A stretch of 64,000 bases of DNA from Magnaporthiopsis rhizophila. Taxonomy: Eukaryota; Ascomycota; Sordariomycetes; Magnaporthales; Magnaporthaceae. The notes beneath the pieces were generated by a model that was given only the letters and a program-made list of their open reading frames with translations, was not told the DNA's origin and searched no databases. Of this stretch, positions 1 through 11,758 are shown piece after piece (within the stretch, counting starts at the first letter, position 1; the number at the start of each line of letters is the position of its first letter). Position numbers and translations under genes: made by a program. The DNA lies in the NCBI GenBank assembly GCA_003049465.1, contig PYSS01000040.1:186001-250000 (forward strand), read 5' to 3'.

Positions 1-940
1 ATTGAGCCCAAGTCGCGTTTCGACATCAAGCAGATGGCGGGCAACATCATCCCGGCGATTGCCACTACCAACGCCATCGTGGCCGGGCTCTGTGTTTTGG
101 AGGCATTCAAGGTTCTACAGGGCGACTACGAGACGGCCAAGGAGGCGTTTTTGACGCCGTTCAACCCAGATCGCCGTATCGCGCCATCGCGATCACGACC
201 CCCCAACCCGGACTGCCCCGTCTGCAGTGCCTTCTATACGAGTGTGTCTGCGGACCTGGAACGTGCGACGCTGGAGGACCTTGTCGAGGGCTTCATCAAG
301 CCTGAGCTCGGCTTCGACGGCAGGGAATTCAGCGTCAACATCGAGCTTGGATGTCTGTACGAAGTCGACGACACTGAGAATCTCCCAAAGAAACTCTCTG
401 AGTTCGGTGAGCGCCAAGATATCTCTCCGCGCAAGGCATGGTAGGAGATCAAATGCCAGCACTACTAACACATGGCGCGCAGAAATCAAAAGCGGCACCT
501 TCATCACCATCATTGACGATGATGATGAGGAGCCGTTCGTTAATGTTGTCATCAACATCCAGGATGTGTCAGTATAAACTTTTTTTTTTATCCTGTGCCA
601 TCCAGGCAGGGCCTTGTTCTAACCATTCTATATCTATCATTACAGCGCAACCGGAAACGGCGAAAAGCCCGTCCAGGGCCTCTGGCTCGATAAGAAACCG
701 GAGATTCCCAGGAAGCCAAGGAAGGCACCTGAGCCCGAGACGAACGGAGTCACCATGTCCAACGGCGCGCCCAAACATGTTGCCGTTGAGACCTTGCCGC
801 CTCCTCAAGGCACCAAGCGCCCTCACGAGGACGACGTTGATTCCCGAGAGCCGAAGAAGGTCAAGACCAGCGGGGACGAAATTGTCATCGACGACACCCC
901 CGACAAAGCCACTGCAACCGGGATTATCGTACTTGACTAA
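1..940 (+). CDS. UBA2: SUMO-activating enzyme subunit 2 (Uba2), C-terminal part
   Basis: This is the catalytic E1 subunit that, with Aos1, adenylates SUMO and passes it to Ubc9 in the nucleus. The 5' end lies outside the window. Exons are 1-406, 483-567 and 646-940, giving 261 residues and a stop. Base 1 is in frame. The reading MAGNIIPAIATTNAIVAGL is a hallmark of Uba2. A CPVC pair follows that in the family helps bind the structural zinc, then a ubiquitin-fold region. The tail has basic stretches (KRPHEDD, EPKKVK) and ends in two acidic-hydrophobic patches (EIVIDD, GIIVLD) that look like SUMO-interacting motifs. Both introns have good splice sites, the first with a CTAAC branch site. It converges on the dehydrogenase gene, with 93 bases between the stops. 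Confidence 0.93.
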
Positions 941-1033
941 ATCCCACATTCGAGCTGCGAAAATGGGCTCTCTTTCGTCTGTCTGGCGTTCTTTTTTTCG
1001 TCTCTCTCTTCTTACACATTATCTGACTAAACT

Positions 1034-2442
1034 TCACACGGCGCTGTAGCCACCGTCGATGTTGAGCATGCAATTGCTCACGTACTCGTTGGTGGCGAGG
1101 AAGGCGGCAGCGTCTGCGATTTCCTCTGGCGTCCCCATGCGACGGAGTGGGATGGAGTTGACTTTTTCGCCGATTTCTAGTGATTTGTGAAGCATGTAAA
1201 TTAGTTTATGCCTATTTGTCCGGGCATGATGCTTGGCTTATCTGGGTGCTTCTTCTTATTCTTTTCTCTTCGCGTGTTGCTTTCGTTTCTTTTCCTTTCT
1301 TTTTCTTTCTTTCTTTCTATTTCAGCCCCCTAAGGGGGATAAACCATCATCATTGCCCGCAGGGTATTTAGATACAACGGCTGGCTGGCTAAGTATTGCG
1401 CTAGACTGGCCGAGAAGGCGACTCAAAAGAAGAGACGCTGAGGGGAAATAAAAACGGAAGAATCACGGACGATTCTGGACAAGCGCAAGGGAATCTCAGG
1501 AGGGAACTCGTTGGAGGTGGGTAGGGATCTACCTGCCTGGTGTCATTCCAGTGTCACTGACGAAGCCTGGTATGATTGCGTTGACACGGATGTTTGCACC
1601 GCCGAGTTCGGCAGCGAGGGATCGAGTGAGGCCTGTTGGTTGAGATGTCAGGAGAAGGCATTAGTTCTCCACTGGGCTATGCAAGAGTACACAAAAGAAA
1701 ATGTGGGTGGCAACATGGATCATCCTCATCACGCATTTCGCTGTCTTGCGGTCGATGGGGGGCAAAAAAAAAAAAAAAAAAAAACGGAGAAGAATAAAAG
1801 AAATTATCCACTGACCGAGAATGCCGGCTTTAGAAGCGGCGTAAGCCGAAGCTCCTCGGCCGCCCCGGACGCCAAGAAGGCTGGAGACGTTGATGATGCA
1901 GCCCTTCTTGTACTTGATCATGGCGATGGCGGCGGCCTTGCAGCCCAGGATGGTGCCTTTAAGGTTCGTGTCGATGATGGCATCTATCGTCTCCGGCTGC
2001 GTCCTTATGAGGAGCCTGTGCTGCGTGATGCCGGCGGCGTTGACCAGTATTGCCATGTCTCTCTGCGGCCGAAATCGCACACGGTGGTGTTTTGATTTGC
2101 TAGTTTTAGTTTGACTTTACTTCCAGGAAGATCCAATGGCTTCCCTAGGTAATAGATATGCACAACCAACATGGAGGGAGAGAGAAACGTTGGAAGGTTT
2201 ACAAAGTGGAGGCTCAGCTTGTCCCACAGCTCGGGCTTGGTGACGTCGCCGGTGCAGATGGAGTGATCGGCGGGCCGGTCGAGGGCCAGGACCGTGTCGC
2301 GGAGCTTGCCGGAGCTCCTCCCGACGAGCACGCAGCTGGCGCCGTCGGCGGCGAAGCGTTGGGCCACGGCGCGGCCGATGCCGGAGCCGCCGCCGGTGAT
2401 GACGGCCAGCTTGCCGGCCAGCCTTTTGGGGACGGCGGCCAT
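1034..2442 (-). CDS. Short-chain dehydrogenase/reductase, 3-oxoacyl-ACP-reductase-like
   Basis: This is an NAD(P)H-dependent oxidoreductase of the classical SDR family, 254 residues, the usual size. Exons on the minus strand are 2442-2203, 2062-1816, 1632-1533 and 1211-1034. All phases agree and the total is 255 codons. Visible motifs are TGGGSGIG (nucleotide binding) near the start, VNAAG, NVSS with the catalytic serine, and YAASK with the catalytic Tyr and Lys. The last exon ends with an NIDGGYSAV tail typical of FabG-like members. The third intron is about 320 nt and its acceptor (AAATAG) was chosen because it keeps frame; a nearer CTAG acceptor does not. The start is the first in-frame ATG (MAAVPKR). 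Substrate cannot be told from sequence; a mitochondrial fatty-acid-synthesis reductase (Oar1-like) or a general carbonyl reductase are both possible. Confidence 0.85.
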
Positions 2443-3243
2443 GTCCTTTTGCGGTAGCGAGACCTGCCTAGGCTGTGTTGTTGTTTGTGTTTTCTCCTCG
2501 ATCACGTGTGGTGTTTTGATATTGGCGGTCTCACTAACACAATCGACCGAACCGGGGACCAATTGCGAGATACGAAATACGCAGTACGCTTTTTGCGGCA
2601 GTCCCCTTGTTGATGCTTCCTTTTTTCTGCAATTTTGCGTAGCGTCTCACCAACGAGCGCCGCTGGCAGGAGACCATCGATGATGGAGATAATCAAGGGC
2701 CTCAGGTGGGGCCTACAGCGCACCCTCAACGGTCGTCCATGACCCTGACCCTGGGCCCTGGCCCCCCAGGCGATCGCGCAGGAGGCCCAGTCAATCGTCT
2801 GGTCCCCAGCAAACCAGACAAATTTGCTGCGAGCACCCAAGAAATAAACGGGGCGGCTGCGAAGTGGGTGACGTTGCGACAAGTCGAAGGAAACAGGTGG
2901 ATTATCTCGAATACAGTGTCCCTTTTTTTTTTTTTTTTTTTTTTGCTATCCTGCCTGCGAAGAACGCAACGTCGCAGTCAACAGAATTCAATTGCACTTT
3001 GCTTGCTGTGCTGCGGTCTGATCTTGATTCGCTCTGATTTTTGGCTGAACACAAGGCAGCATTAACAAGAACAGCTGGCGCTGCGTCGCACGAGGCAGGC
3101 CCCTCCCACACCCACCGCGGGGCCGAACAACTGACGAACCGCAGGCGCGTTGCGGCGCGATCCGCCGAGATTTACTTTGCTGTCTCTGCCTTTCTCTCAC
3201 CCTCAGATCAACGAGCTTGGATGCCTACCGAGCCAACGCCGAC
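2443..3243. other. Intergenic region between divergent genes
   Basis: About 800 bases separate the dehydrogenase start (minus) from the phosphatase start (plus), so this must hold both promoters. It contains a 22-base T run (2923-2944) and a short upstream ORF beginning at 3221 next to the phosphatase start. I see no other gene. Confidence 0.7.
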
Positions 3244-3247
3244 ATGA
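3221..3247 (+). promoter_or_regulatory. Upstream ORF overlapping the LCB3-like start codon
   Basis: The first ATG just before the phosphatase gene opens an 8-residue ORF (MPTEPTPT). Its TGA stop shares two bases with the main ATG, forming an ATGA overlap. If the mRNA begins upstream and this ATG is not removed by a leader intron, ribosomes would have to leak past it or reinitiate. Whether it is used is inference. Confidence 0.4.
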
Positions 3248-5410
3248 ATTCGTCAGCACGCGGCTCGAGCCCCGGCTCGCAGCCGCTACCCAAGAAGAAC
3301 AGCAAGAAGACCGCCGCCAATGGCTCTGCACAACTCCAGCCGCCGCGCCCAGCAGTGCTGGTGACGGCCGCCGACGGATCCGCCGCTCCCGTCCATGGCG
3401 ACTGCGGCAAAGGGAACGGTGCCGACGTGATCGACGCCGGGCTCAAGAGCCTCCACCATTGTACGTCTGTTGCCCTGCTACTCTGCCGCTCTGTCGTGTT
3501 GCGCCGCAGGAGAAAAGGGGAGAAATCAGGAACGGGGACAAGAAGCAGTGGACGTCTAACCAGCCCACCACTTTTACTCTCCCAGATAAGCGCGCTCTCC
3601 CCCAATGGAGGTACACGCTGCGACAAAAGATGCTGCCCCTCGTCCGGTGGGAGACGCCGTACCTGGCCTGGATGCAGAGCAAGATGCGCACGCCCGCCCT
3701 CGACAGCTACTTCGCGATCACCGCCAACCTGGGCACCCACACCTTCTTCATGATAGGGCTGCCCATCATGTTCTGGTGCGGCTTCAAGGAGTTTGGCCAG
3801 TCGTGAGTGCCTCCAACTCCTCGCCGGTGGTCCATCTCGCCCGCCCCTCGTTGCTGACCGGCCCTTGCCCGCACGCTCCCCAGGCTCATCCACATCCTCG
3901 GCTCCGGCGTCTTCCTGACCGGCTTCGTCAAGGACCTGCTCTCGCTGCCCCGGCCGCTCTCACCGCCGCTACACCGCATCACCATGTCCGGCTCCGCCGC
4001 GCTCGAGTACGGGTTTCCGTCGACGCACTCAGCCAACGCCGTCTCGGTGGCCGTCCTGGCCATCCTGATGCTCCATGACCCCAGCAACACGCTCGCTCCC
4101 GGCACGAAGCTCCTCCTCGAGGGGCTGAGCTACTTCTACGCCGCCTCCATCGTCCTCGGCCGCCTGTACTGCGGCATGCACGGCTTCCTCGACGTCATCG
4201 TCGGCTCCGCCATGGGCGCCGTCATCTCCTTCGTCGAGTTCTACTGCGGGCCCATCCTGGTCGCGTCCATGCACGAGAGCAGCTGGCGCGCGCCCCTGAT
4301 CGTCGCCCTCGTCACCGTCGTCCTCGTCCGCATCCACCCCGAGCCCGCCGACGACTGTCCCTGCTTCGACGACAGCGTCGCCTTCGCCGGCGTCATGATC
4401 GGCGTCGACGTCGGCTCCTGGCACTACGGCCGCTCTGCCTTCGCCTGGCCGGCCGATCACACCTTCCCGTTGGCAGACCTGGGCTGGCCCACTATCGCGG
4501 CGCGGCTGGTGTCGGGCATCGTTGTCATCTTTGCCTGGCGCGAGGCCATGAAGCCGGCCCTCCTCAAGGCGCTCCCTTACCTTTTCCGCGCCATCGAGGA
4601 CAGGGGGCTGTCGCTCCCGCGCCGCTTCTTCATGCGCGCGAGCGAGTACAAGAACATCCCGGACCTGCTGCGCCTGCGCACCGACACAGTCCTGCCCGCC
4701 GTCAGCGAGCTGCCCGACATTGTGCGCAGCATCCGGCGCGTGGGCGGCCGGCGCGGGCGCAGCATCAGCATCGGCCCGCAGAGCGCGGCTGACGCCTACG
4801 AGACGCTGGCGTACCGCGAGCGCAGGCGCCGCGAGAGCATCGGCAGCAACGCGAGCCTGGGTAGCAAGCCGAGCCTGCGCGACCTGCACGAGGAGGCGGC
4901 CGGTGAAGGCGGAGGCGAAGGCGGCGGCGGCGCGAGGGACGATGCCGTCACGGCCTACACATCTGCGCGCCAGCAGAGCCCCGTCCCGACGTCTCCCGCT
5001 GCCGCCGCCGGCCACGGCCACGGCCACAGCCTCCGCAGCGGCGGCACGCTAGCCGAGTACGAGTCCATGATGGGCCAGGGGACCGTGGTGCTCAGCCCCA
5101 CGTCCGAAGACGGCGCCAACGGCGACGACGAGCCCGACATATTTATTGCCCACCAGGACGAGCTGGGCGACATGGAGATGTTTGAGAGGCTCGTCAAGCC
5201 GCGTGTGAGGTACGATGTCGAGGTGGTAACCAAGCTGATTGTCTACTGTGGTAAGTTTTTTTTCTCTTGGCTTTATCGTGCGTACACCCAGGTAAAAACT
5301 GACAGTCCTATGCGTCACTTGCAGGCATCGCATGGCTCAGCGTCGAGGGGATACCACTCCTGTTTGAGCTTATAGGGCTCGGCGTCGAGCACCTGCGCCC
5401 ATCGAGGTGA
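3244..5410 (+). CDS. LCB3: Dihydrosphingosine/sphingoid-base 1-phosphate phosphatase (Lcb3-like, PAP2 family)
   Basis: This is an ER membrane enzyme that dephosphorylates long-chain-base phosphates, feeding dihydrosphingosine back into ceramide synthesis. Exons are 3244-3460, 3586-3802, 3884-5250 and 5325-5410, giving 628 residues. The three parts of the PAP2 phosphatase signature are visible: KDLLSLPRP (about residues 161-169), PSTHSAN (about 190-196) and GRLYCGMHGFLD (about 237-248). They sit among hydrophobic membrane segments. A long Gly/Ser-rich, low-complexity stretch lies between the membrane domain and the C-terminus, making the protein longer than yeast Lcb3. The in-frame ATG at 3244 is used. 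An upstream ATG at 3221 is in another frame and opens an 8-codon ORF whose stop overlaps this start. Confidence 0.88.
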
Positions 5411-6386
5411 CAGGCGTTATGTAGTGCATTTCTTGACGTAGCAATTTCTCTCACGACATAACCATGCCCTTCCGCTAATCCTGTCCATCTTCATCATCAT
5501 GCCCTTTAAATATTTTCAACCTTGAGTCTCTGTTTTTTTTTTTTTTTTTTTTTTTTTCCTAATGACAACGAGGGCCAGGTGGGGATTTTCTCTTGTTTCC
5601 GTTCCTGGGTATATAGGTGCATTATCCTTACTTTTTAATATGAATAATTCAACGTGTGTATCTGTCTATTTGTGACACCCCGGTGTGCTGGGTGTGTCGC
5701 TCCCGTGACTAGGGGTCAAGGCAAAAATCTCCGCCAAGCTCGGGGCCGATCCTTTGGTGCTGTGTTGTTATTGACAGGTGTCGTATATGACGGCTTGCTT
5801 TCGGGCAGTCGGGCAGGGGTGTTTTGAAATTCCGCAGTCGATGGATTTACAGCATGGGTGCCTACCAATTTAAGGCCGACGCATGGCTGAGTTTGGGTAA
5901 CTGGGAAACATCGGGCAGTCCGGACACGTCAACGTCGGTGTCATGCCATTGCCGCGTCTGTAAGGCGTTCAAGTTCGCTTATCGGACGAACACGTTCCCG
6001 TCCCATCTTTTGCTTTCACAAGCCCTCGGACGAACTCCGTCCAAGGAAGGGCGGGCACACCGGTCGTCTCGGCGTAGTAGGCACGCAGCACACCCCAAAT
6101 CTTCACCGAGAGTTTTTAAGGGTTCGGACATGAAGAAGTTTATTCATCAACGATGGGGTATAGAAATGAACAAGAAGAAGCAAAGACAAAAAAAAAAGTA
6201 GATATAGTACATGGAATGTAGAAATGAACATCAGCCATAAATCTAGAGGCGTGGTCCGTGTTCCGAGTGCAGGCCGGCTGTCCTCGCGGCACGAAGCACA
6301 GCAGCAAAAATACAGAGACAAAAGAAAAAATGATGAAGACATGTACGGCACACAGCCGGTCAGTCAGTCAATGGACGCATGCAGCT
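5411..6386. other. Intergenic region between convergent genes
   Basis: Just under 1 kb holds the 3' ends of the phosphatase (plus) and the membrane protein (minus). A 25-base T run lies at 5533-5557. Small ORFs here are short and lack family resemblance; I see no gene. Confidence 0.7.
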
Positions 6387-9300
6387 CTACTCCTTTTCGC
6401 AATATATCACCTTCACATCCCTCGCGGGCCCCTGCGACTGGTGCTGGTAGCCGTAGACGTCGGGAGACTCCTGCGACTGATGCTGATGCTGGTGTTGGTA
6501 ACCATAGACGTCGCGAGACTCCTGTGATTGGTGTTGGTAACCGTAGACGCCACGAGTAGCCTCCTGCGACTGATGCTGGTAGCCGGCGACGTCGCGAGTC
6601 TCCTGCGGCTGGGGCTGGGGCTGGTATCCGTAGACGGCGCGAGCCTCCTTGGCGGCGGCGGCGGTGCCGTAATAATCGGCGCCCGTCTCGGACGACGGCG
6701 ACATGTCGCTTCGTTCTCCTACTCCTTTTCCTCCTGCCGCTCCCTCCTCCATGCCGCCGACGCCGCCGCCGCCGCCGCCCGCCAGGTTGAGGTTATTGCT
6801 GCCGCGCGAGACGCGCCAGGCGATGTAAAAGTCCAGCCAGGCCAGCAGCTGGCCGACGTTTGAGACGCTGGCGATGGCGAAGCCGACCGCGATGGCAGCC
6901 GGGAACGGCACGATGAGGGTGGTGAAGCACAACACGGCCGCTGCCAGGTCGCCGAAGCCCGTCAGCACGGCCGAGGTGCCGAGCGTCTGGAAGACCTGGT
7001 TCGCCAGCGCGCGGAGCAGGAGGAAGCGCAGCTCAGCCTTTGTCCGATCGCCGCCGCCGCCGCCGCCGCCTAGGGAGGTCATGATGCGGGCCTTGACGTC
7101 CGGGAGCCGCGAGTCGGTGTAGTAGAGCGCGATGGTGGGGATGCCCAGGATGATGGTGATGAGGCCGAGGACAGAGTGCGCCGTGCGGAAGTGGCCCTCG
7201 GGCTTGTTGCCGCCGACGAGGGCGCCAAAGATGAGGATGAGAACGAGCGACGGCACCGTCACGAACAGCCACAGCACCCCGACCCAGCGCGGCGTCTGCC
7301 GCGGCAGCGCATGCTGCAGCTGCGCGCGGGAGAGGAGGCTGCGCGCGCCTTCGAGGCCCATGGCTAGGGGGAGAATGGAGACGAAGATGAGCACGGCGAT
7401 GAAGACTGCACAGTTGTTGTTTTATCCGTCAGTGTCAAGCGCAATAAAAGGTCGGAGATAGGTGTTTGGTTGGTAAGGTCAGCGCTTACTATGGACGACC
7501 AGCAGTGCGGCAAAGGTGACGATCTTGTGGCCGTTGATCCTGATGCCGCCGCCGACCCCGAAAAGGCTGCCCATGACGGCGGTGAGCAGGACCTCGCCTT
7601 CGACTTCGTATCTGTTACCGCCGCTCACAAAGGTGATCGTACCGTTTGGGATGACTTCGCGGATGGTGGTCATGATTTTGTTGGGCGCCCCCGGCGTGCC
7701 GCCGTCGCCACCGTTGAAGTTCGACTTCTTCGGCAGGGCGCCGCTATTTCGCAGACCCGCAATGAGCAGGAAGGCGCCGCTGATGCCTTCACAGCGCAGT
7801 AGATCCACGAGCGTCTGTACACCTTTCGAGAACGTCGCCGTGTTGATGATGGTCGACAGGTTCAGTGAAGGGCCGAACCCGATCGTGATCTGCTGGTCGT
7901 TGCCGCCGCCCTGTTGGCGCGGTTGGATGACTTCGAGAGACCGAGCCTTGACCTGGCCGCCGGCTTTGTTGGAGCCGTCGCCGCCGGCGGCCTTGGGGGG
8001 GAACGCCTGCGCTACGAGCTGCGTCGCCACCAGGACGCCCTGGCCGCCGATGCCCTGGCCGAAGCCGCTCGAGGCGCCGCCTATTGAGTCGTCAAAGCTG
8101 ATGGTGCCGTTGGGCATGGCGGTCGGCATGCGCGCCGTCCCGTTGACGAGCGCCTTGACGCCGCCCATGGCCTCGATCGAGTCGCCCGCGCCTTGGAGAA
8201 GACCCCTGGCGAACCCCTGCGCAACGTTGCCTGCGTTGATTCCTGGGAACATCTTTCCCAGCATCGAGAGATCCAAACCCTTGCTCTTGCCCTTACCGCC
8301 GCCATCGCCACCGCCACCGCCGCCAAGAATTCCCGGCATCCCGCCGGAGAGATTCACGCTCCGGGCGACCGAGTTTGACAGGCCAAAAGCGAAGGCGCCA
8401 GCCACATCGCTGGCCTTGGATCCGGACGGCGGCGCCGCGGCTGGCTTGTTGTTGCCGCCCAGCTTGAGCCCGGACGAGACGCCCGAGCCTAGACCGTCGG
8501 CGAACTTCAAGGCGACGTCGGACAGCCGCTCGCCGGCGAGCAGCTTGGTGACAAACTTGGGCAAGCCACTGCTACCGCCACCATCATCACCACCGCCAGC
8601 ACCGCCAACCGAGACGTTGAACGCGCCGACGATGGCCGCCGACAGGCCCTGGCCCAGACTCTGGATGGCTGGGTTTAGCCCCGTAGCCTCCTGGCCGTTG
8701 TCGGCGGCTATCTTGGCTGTGAGCTGGTTGATCTTATCAGCTGGCGCAATTTTGAGGCCCTGCGCTGCGCCGGCGCCGATGCCGATGCCCAGGAACATGG
8801 GGGCGCCGCCCAGGTTCTTGGTGATGCCGTTAGTAATGCTGCCCAACATATCCTTGAACGGCGTCAGGACGACATCGAGCGCCGATTTGCCCAGGTCCTT
8901 GAGCGGGTTGCTGGAGGATTCCGTTTCGTTTTCCGCCTTGTTCTTTTTGCCAAATCCGAACAGGGGCTTCCTGGGGAGAAGCCGGTGGCGATCGGTGAGT
9001 GAGGGGGAGCCTGGGGTCCTCCTTCGGGCGCCCCTGGTGCCGTCATCGCCGTCGAGATCCTTCCTGACCAGCTCGAGGCTGTCCGAGGCTTCCATCAGAG
9101 AGGGCAACTCAAAGCGCTCGCCGAGGTCTCTTGTCAAGCCGCGAGTGAAATCGACGGCGGCACCGACGCTGCGGCGGAGCTGGCGATCACGCTCGATCGC
9201 ATCGGCCGTCTCGGGAGATACGACGGTCTCAAGGGTCTCCCGCCAGGGACCGAGGTTGTTGACCACCCCCGCCCGATACTCGCTGCCTAACCTCCTTGAC

Positions 9301-9434
9301 AGCTGGCCCAAGGTGTTGGCATCTCCACTGTGCCATACCAATAAGAAGAGAATGCCAAGGAGGAATGACGGGACCCCCACGAGACTGCCGCGGCCGAGCC
9401 TCGAGTCCATCAATCCCTTTGACGGGACTGTCAT
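6387..9434 (-). CDS. Large glycine-rich membrane protein with cytochrome-b561-like C-terminal domain
   Basis: Two exons, 9434-7490 and 7405-6387, join in phase to give 987 residues. The first ATG is followed by a hydrophobic segment (about residues 17-35) suiting a signal peptide or anchor. About 600 mostly Gly/Ala/Ser-rich residues follow, with four or more degenerate repeats of the pattern FA-GL--GV/S (for example FADGLGSGVSSGLKLG, FAFGLSNSVARSVNLS, FARGLLQGAGDS). The intron falls inside the first of several membrane segments. Histidines in NGHKIV, LVVH and EGHFRTAHSVLG are spaced as in eukaryotic cytochrome b561 or related fungal membrane domains. The cytosolic tail carries repeated YGYQHQSQ units. 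A redox or haem function is inference from these histidines. The product could equally be an uncharacterised fungal surface protein. Confidence 0.65.
6410..6635 (-). repeat. Tandem YGYQHQSQE-coding repeats in the membrane-protein tail
   Basis: The last about 75 codons of the membrane protein contain five to six copies of a unit reading roughly R-DVYGYQHQSQES, with a variable QH expansion in one copy and a PQPQPQ variant in the first. The DNA copies are near-identical, which points to recent unequal exchange or slippage. Confidence 0.75.
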
Positions 9435-11758
9435 TTTTGTAAAGGTCGGATTCTTTGAGAACGAAGCCAAGTGGAAGGTTAACAAGAAAACAGCCCCAAG
9501 GCTCGGTTGCCGTCCAAAGTGCTCTTCCCACCCTCGTTATATGTGACGTGATGGCGCCTGCAACACTTGCCGACCAAGATATCAACGGGACAGGAAAGCG
9601 GCTACTGGTCCAGCCATAAGAAACAGAAAAAGGGAAAGATTAAAAGGGTTTCAAGAAGTGAAGAGGAAACGCGATGGCACCAGCTCGGCAACCAAAAAAA
9701 AAAGTAATGTGGTGTCTGGGTCAAGTTGAATCTTGACTTGGTTCCAGCAGACTCCTGCCGTCAAGATGTTTCCAGGCAGACGGGTATATACCACCCAAGC
9801 ACCACGGAATTCCTAAACTGGGAGGGCGGGCCAGGCACACCCATGGCACGCCGCCCGCGCACCCGTCTCAATGCGAACAGACTGCGCCCGTGCTGGGAGG
9901 GAAACCCCATGATCCATAGGGCGGTTGAGCAACCCAGCATCAAGGCGGAGGTGGTCTGAACCTTGAAACGGGAACCCCCTGTGTGGTGATGACAGGGCCG
10001 GCGCGGGTGGTACTTTTACCCATTTCCATCGCCGAGCTGTGGGAGATGCTCTCCACACTTTGTTCGCCACAGGGGCCTTTCCGGGGCGTGCCACTGGCCG
10101 GGTGCTCCGTTGTGCAGGGGCCTGGGCATGACCCCAGGACCCCCATGGCATGTCGAACCGACCTGTTGTTTGGTTTCTATTAATACTCCGTCGATAGCGA
10201 GGGCCTAGTGAGCAACGGAGCAGAGGTGCACTCCGGGAGAGCGGCGCGACGGCAGACGAGCCGAGGGTGACGCCAACAGGTGCCTTTCGTCTGATGGCCC
10301 GAATATCACTCAACATTCTTTTGCGATGCGATGCGATCGGGGCAGAAGGCCGGCGGCCGGGCAGCTGTTCGGCCAGGAAACGTTGTGGAAAAAAAAGGCG
10401 CCCCAGAACGGGACGTTTTATTCCGGCGGAGACCGCATATCAGATGGCGCCATCTGAGAACGAATACCGAGCCGCGTCGGCGGCGCCTGTTAGCTGGGGC
10501 CAGACAATCCCTTGGACGCACGCAACGTTGCCCCTTTTTTTTCCTTGTTTCTTTCTTGCCTCTTTTTCTCCGAGCTTTTTCTTTTTTTTTTTCTTTTTCT
10601 TCTCCACATCCATGCAGCAGATCCATCAACGCACTGCCGATAAGGAGGTGGGGATCACCCTGTGCCTTCATCAATCAACGGCTGGCTTGGCAGCCATGAC
10701 ACCCATCATCTGTAGCACACTGCCACATGAAAGCACACGCACCGAGTCGCGGTTTTGTGTGGGCCTTTTCTTAGGTGCCCGCAAGCGATGCGGCTCGTCC
10801 GGACTTTCTCCGAACCTTCGTTTGCCTGAGCTCAAGTAGGCGAAGAACGAGGCTGGTAGGAAATGACGGCCATGACGGTTTAGATGGCAGGAGATGCAAG
10901 ACCAGAATGCGAAGCCATTCGACGATCTAAAATGAAGGGAACTGCAAATGCCGTAGGTTTTGCCTAGAAAGGGTTTCAAAACCCCCATTAATAGTGGGCC
11001 CGGTTCCAGTCCATAATGGAGCCAGCCGCCCACCCAGGCTCCCGCTGACCAATCCAGGCGTGCTTCCAGCCTCGCCAGCCCTCCCAGCAGGTTACGTCTT
11101 CTGTTTGGTTGAGCTTTCCAGTAGAGCGGCTCTTTTGAAACAAAGGCCAGCCGACACGCCCACGACACGACAGGGGGTAATAAGAAAAGAGAGGCGGCGC
11201 GACGAGACCATTTTGTTTAAATTGCAGAGCGACAGCGGCAATGGAGAAGGGACTCTGCGGTTGGACCGTTGCGACTCCTCAAGGGTGACATCCGCCCACA
11301 TGATTGGCCCGTGCTTCGACGCCTGTTGGCCTTGGCCCCTGAAACACACGCCCACACTCCATTGTGTTTGCTCGGATCTTTTGTTTTGTCGGCGCCATGG
11401 ACGGACGTCGGTCTGGTACGGCCTCCCGTCTCTTTTAATAGTCTACCGTCTATCGTCGTATGGCCGATCCCTCGAGGCATTTTAATCATCCTCTTAAAAC
11501 GGTAGAGACTTTTAGGCATGTACTGCTAAAATGCCGGACATGGCTTTGATCGCGTCTGCTATCAAGTCGACGATACGCCCTTGCCCAAACTCCCAAGACC
11601 ACCGCAATATCAACGCCTGTATGTTTCCCAACGCTCATCTTAGATTATCACTTTCCTTTCCTGATATGTACCTTCCAAGTCTCATCATGTCCTCCTTGTA
11701 TTCCCCAGCTGTCGTCGAGTAAGCTGGTGATATCAGAGTCGTATCCAGGCATATATCT
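9435..11758. other. Long intergenic region, no gene seen
   Basis: About 2.3 kb lies between the 5' end of the membrane protein and the 3' end of the F-box gene. It contains a pyrimidine-rich stretch (about 10530-10605). ORFs on both strands are under 200 codons, of low-complexity or frame-shadow type, and match no family I recognise. Confidence 0.6.

Noticed and set aside
4029..5027. 332-codon antisense frame over the LCB3-like gene
   Set aside because: Ala/Asp-rich shadow of high-GC coding sequence.
7516..9546. 676-codon plus-strand open frame over the membrane-protein gene
   Set aside because: A Pro/Ser-rich shadow of the Gly/Ala-rich minus-strand gene; no domains, no splice logic.
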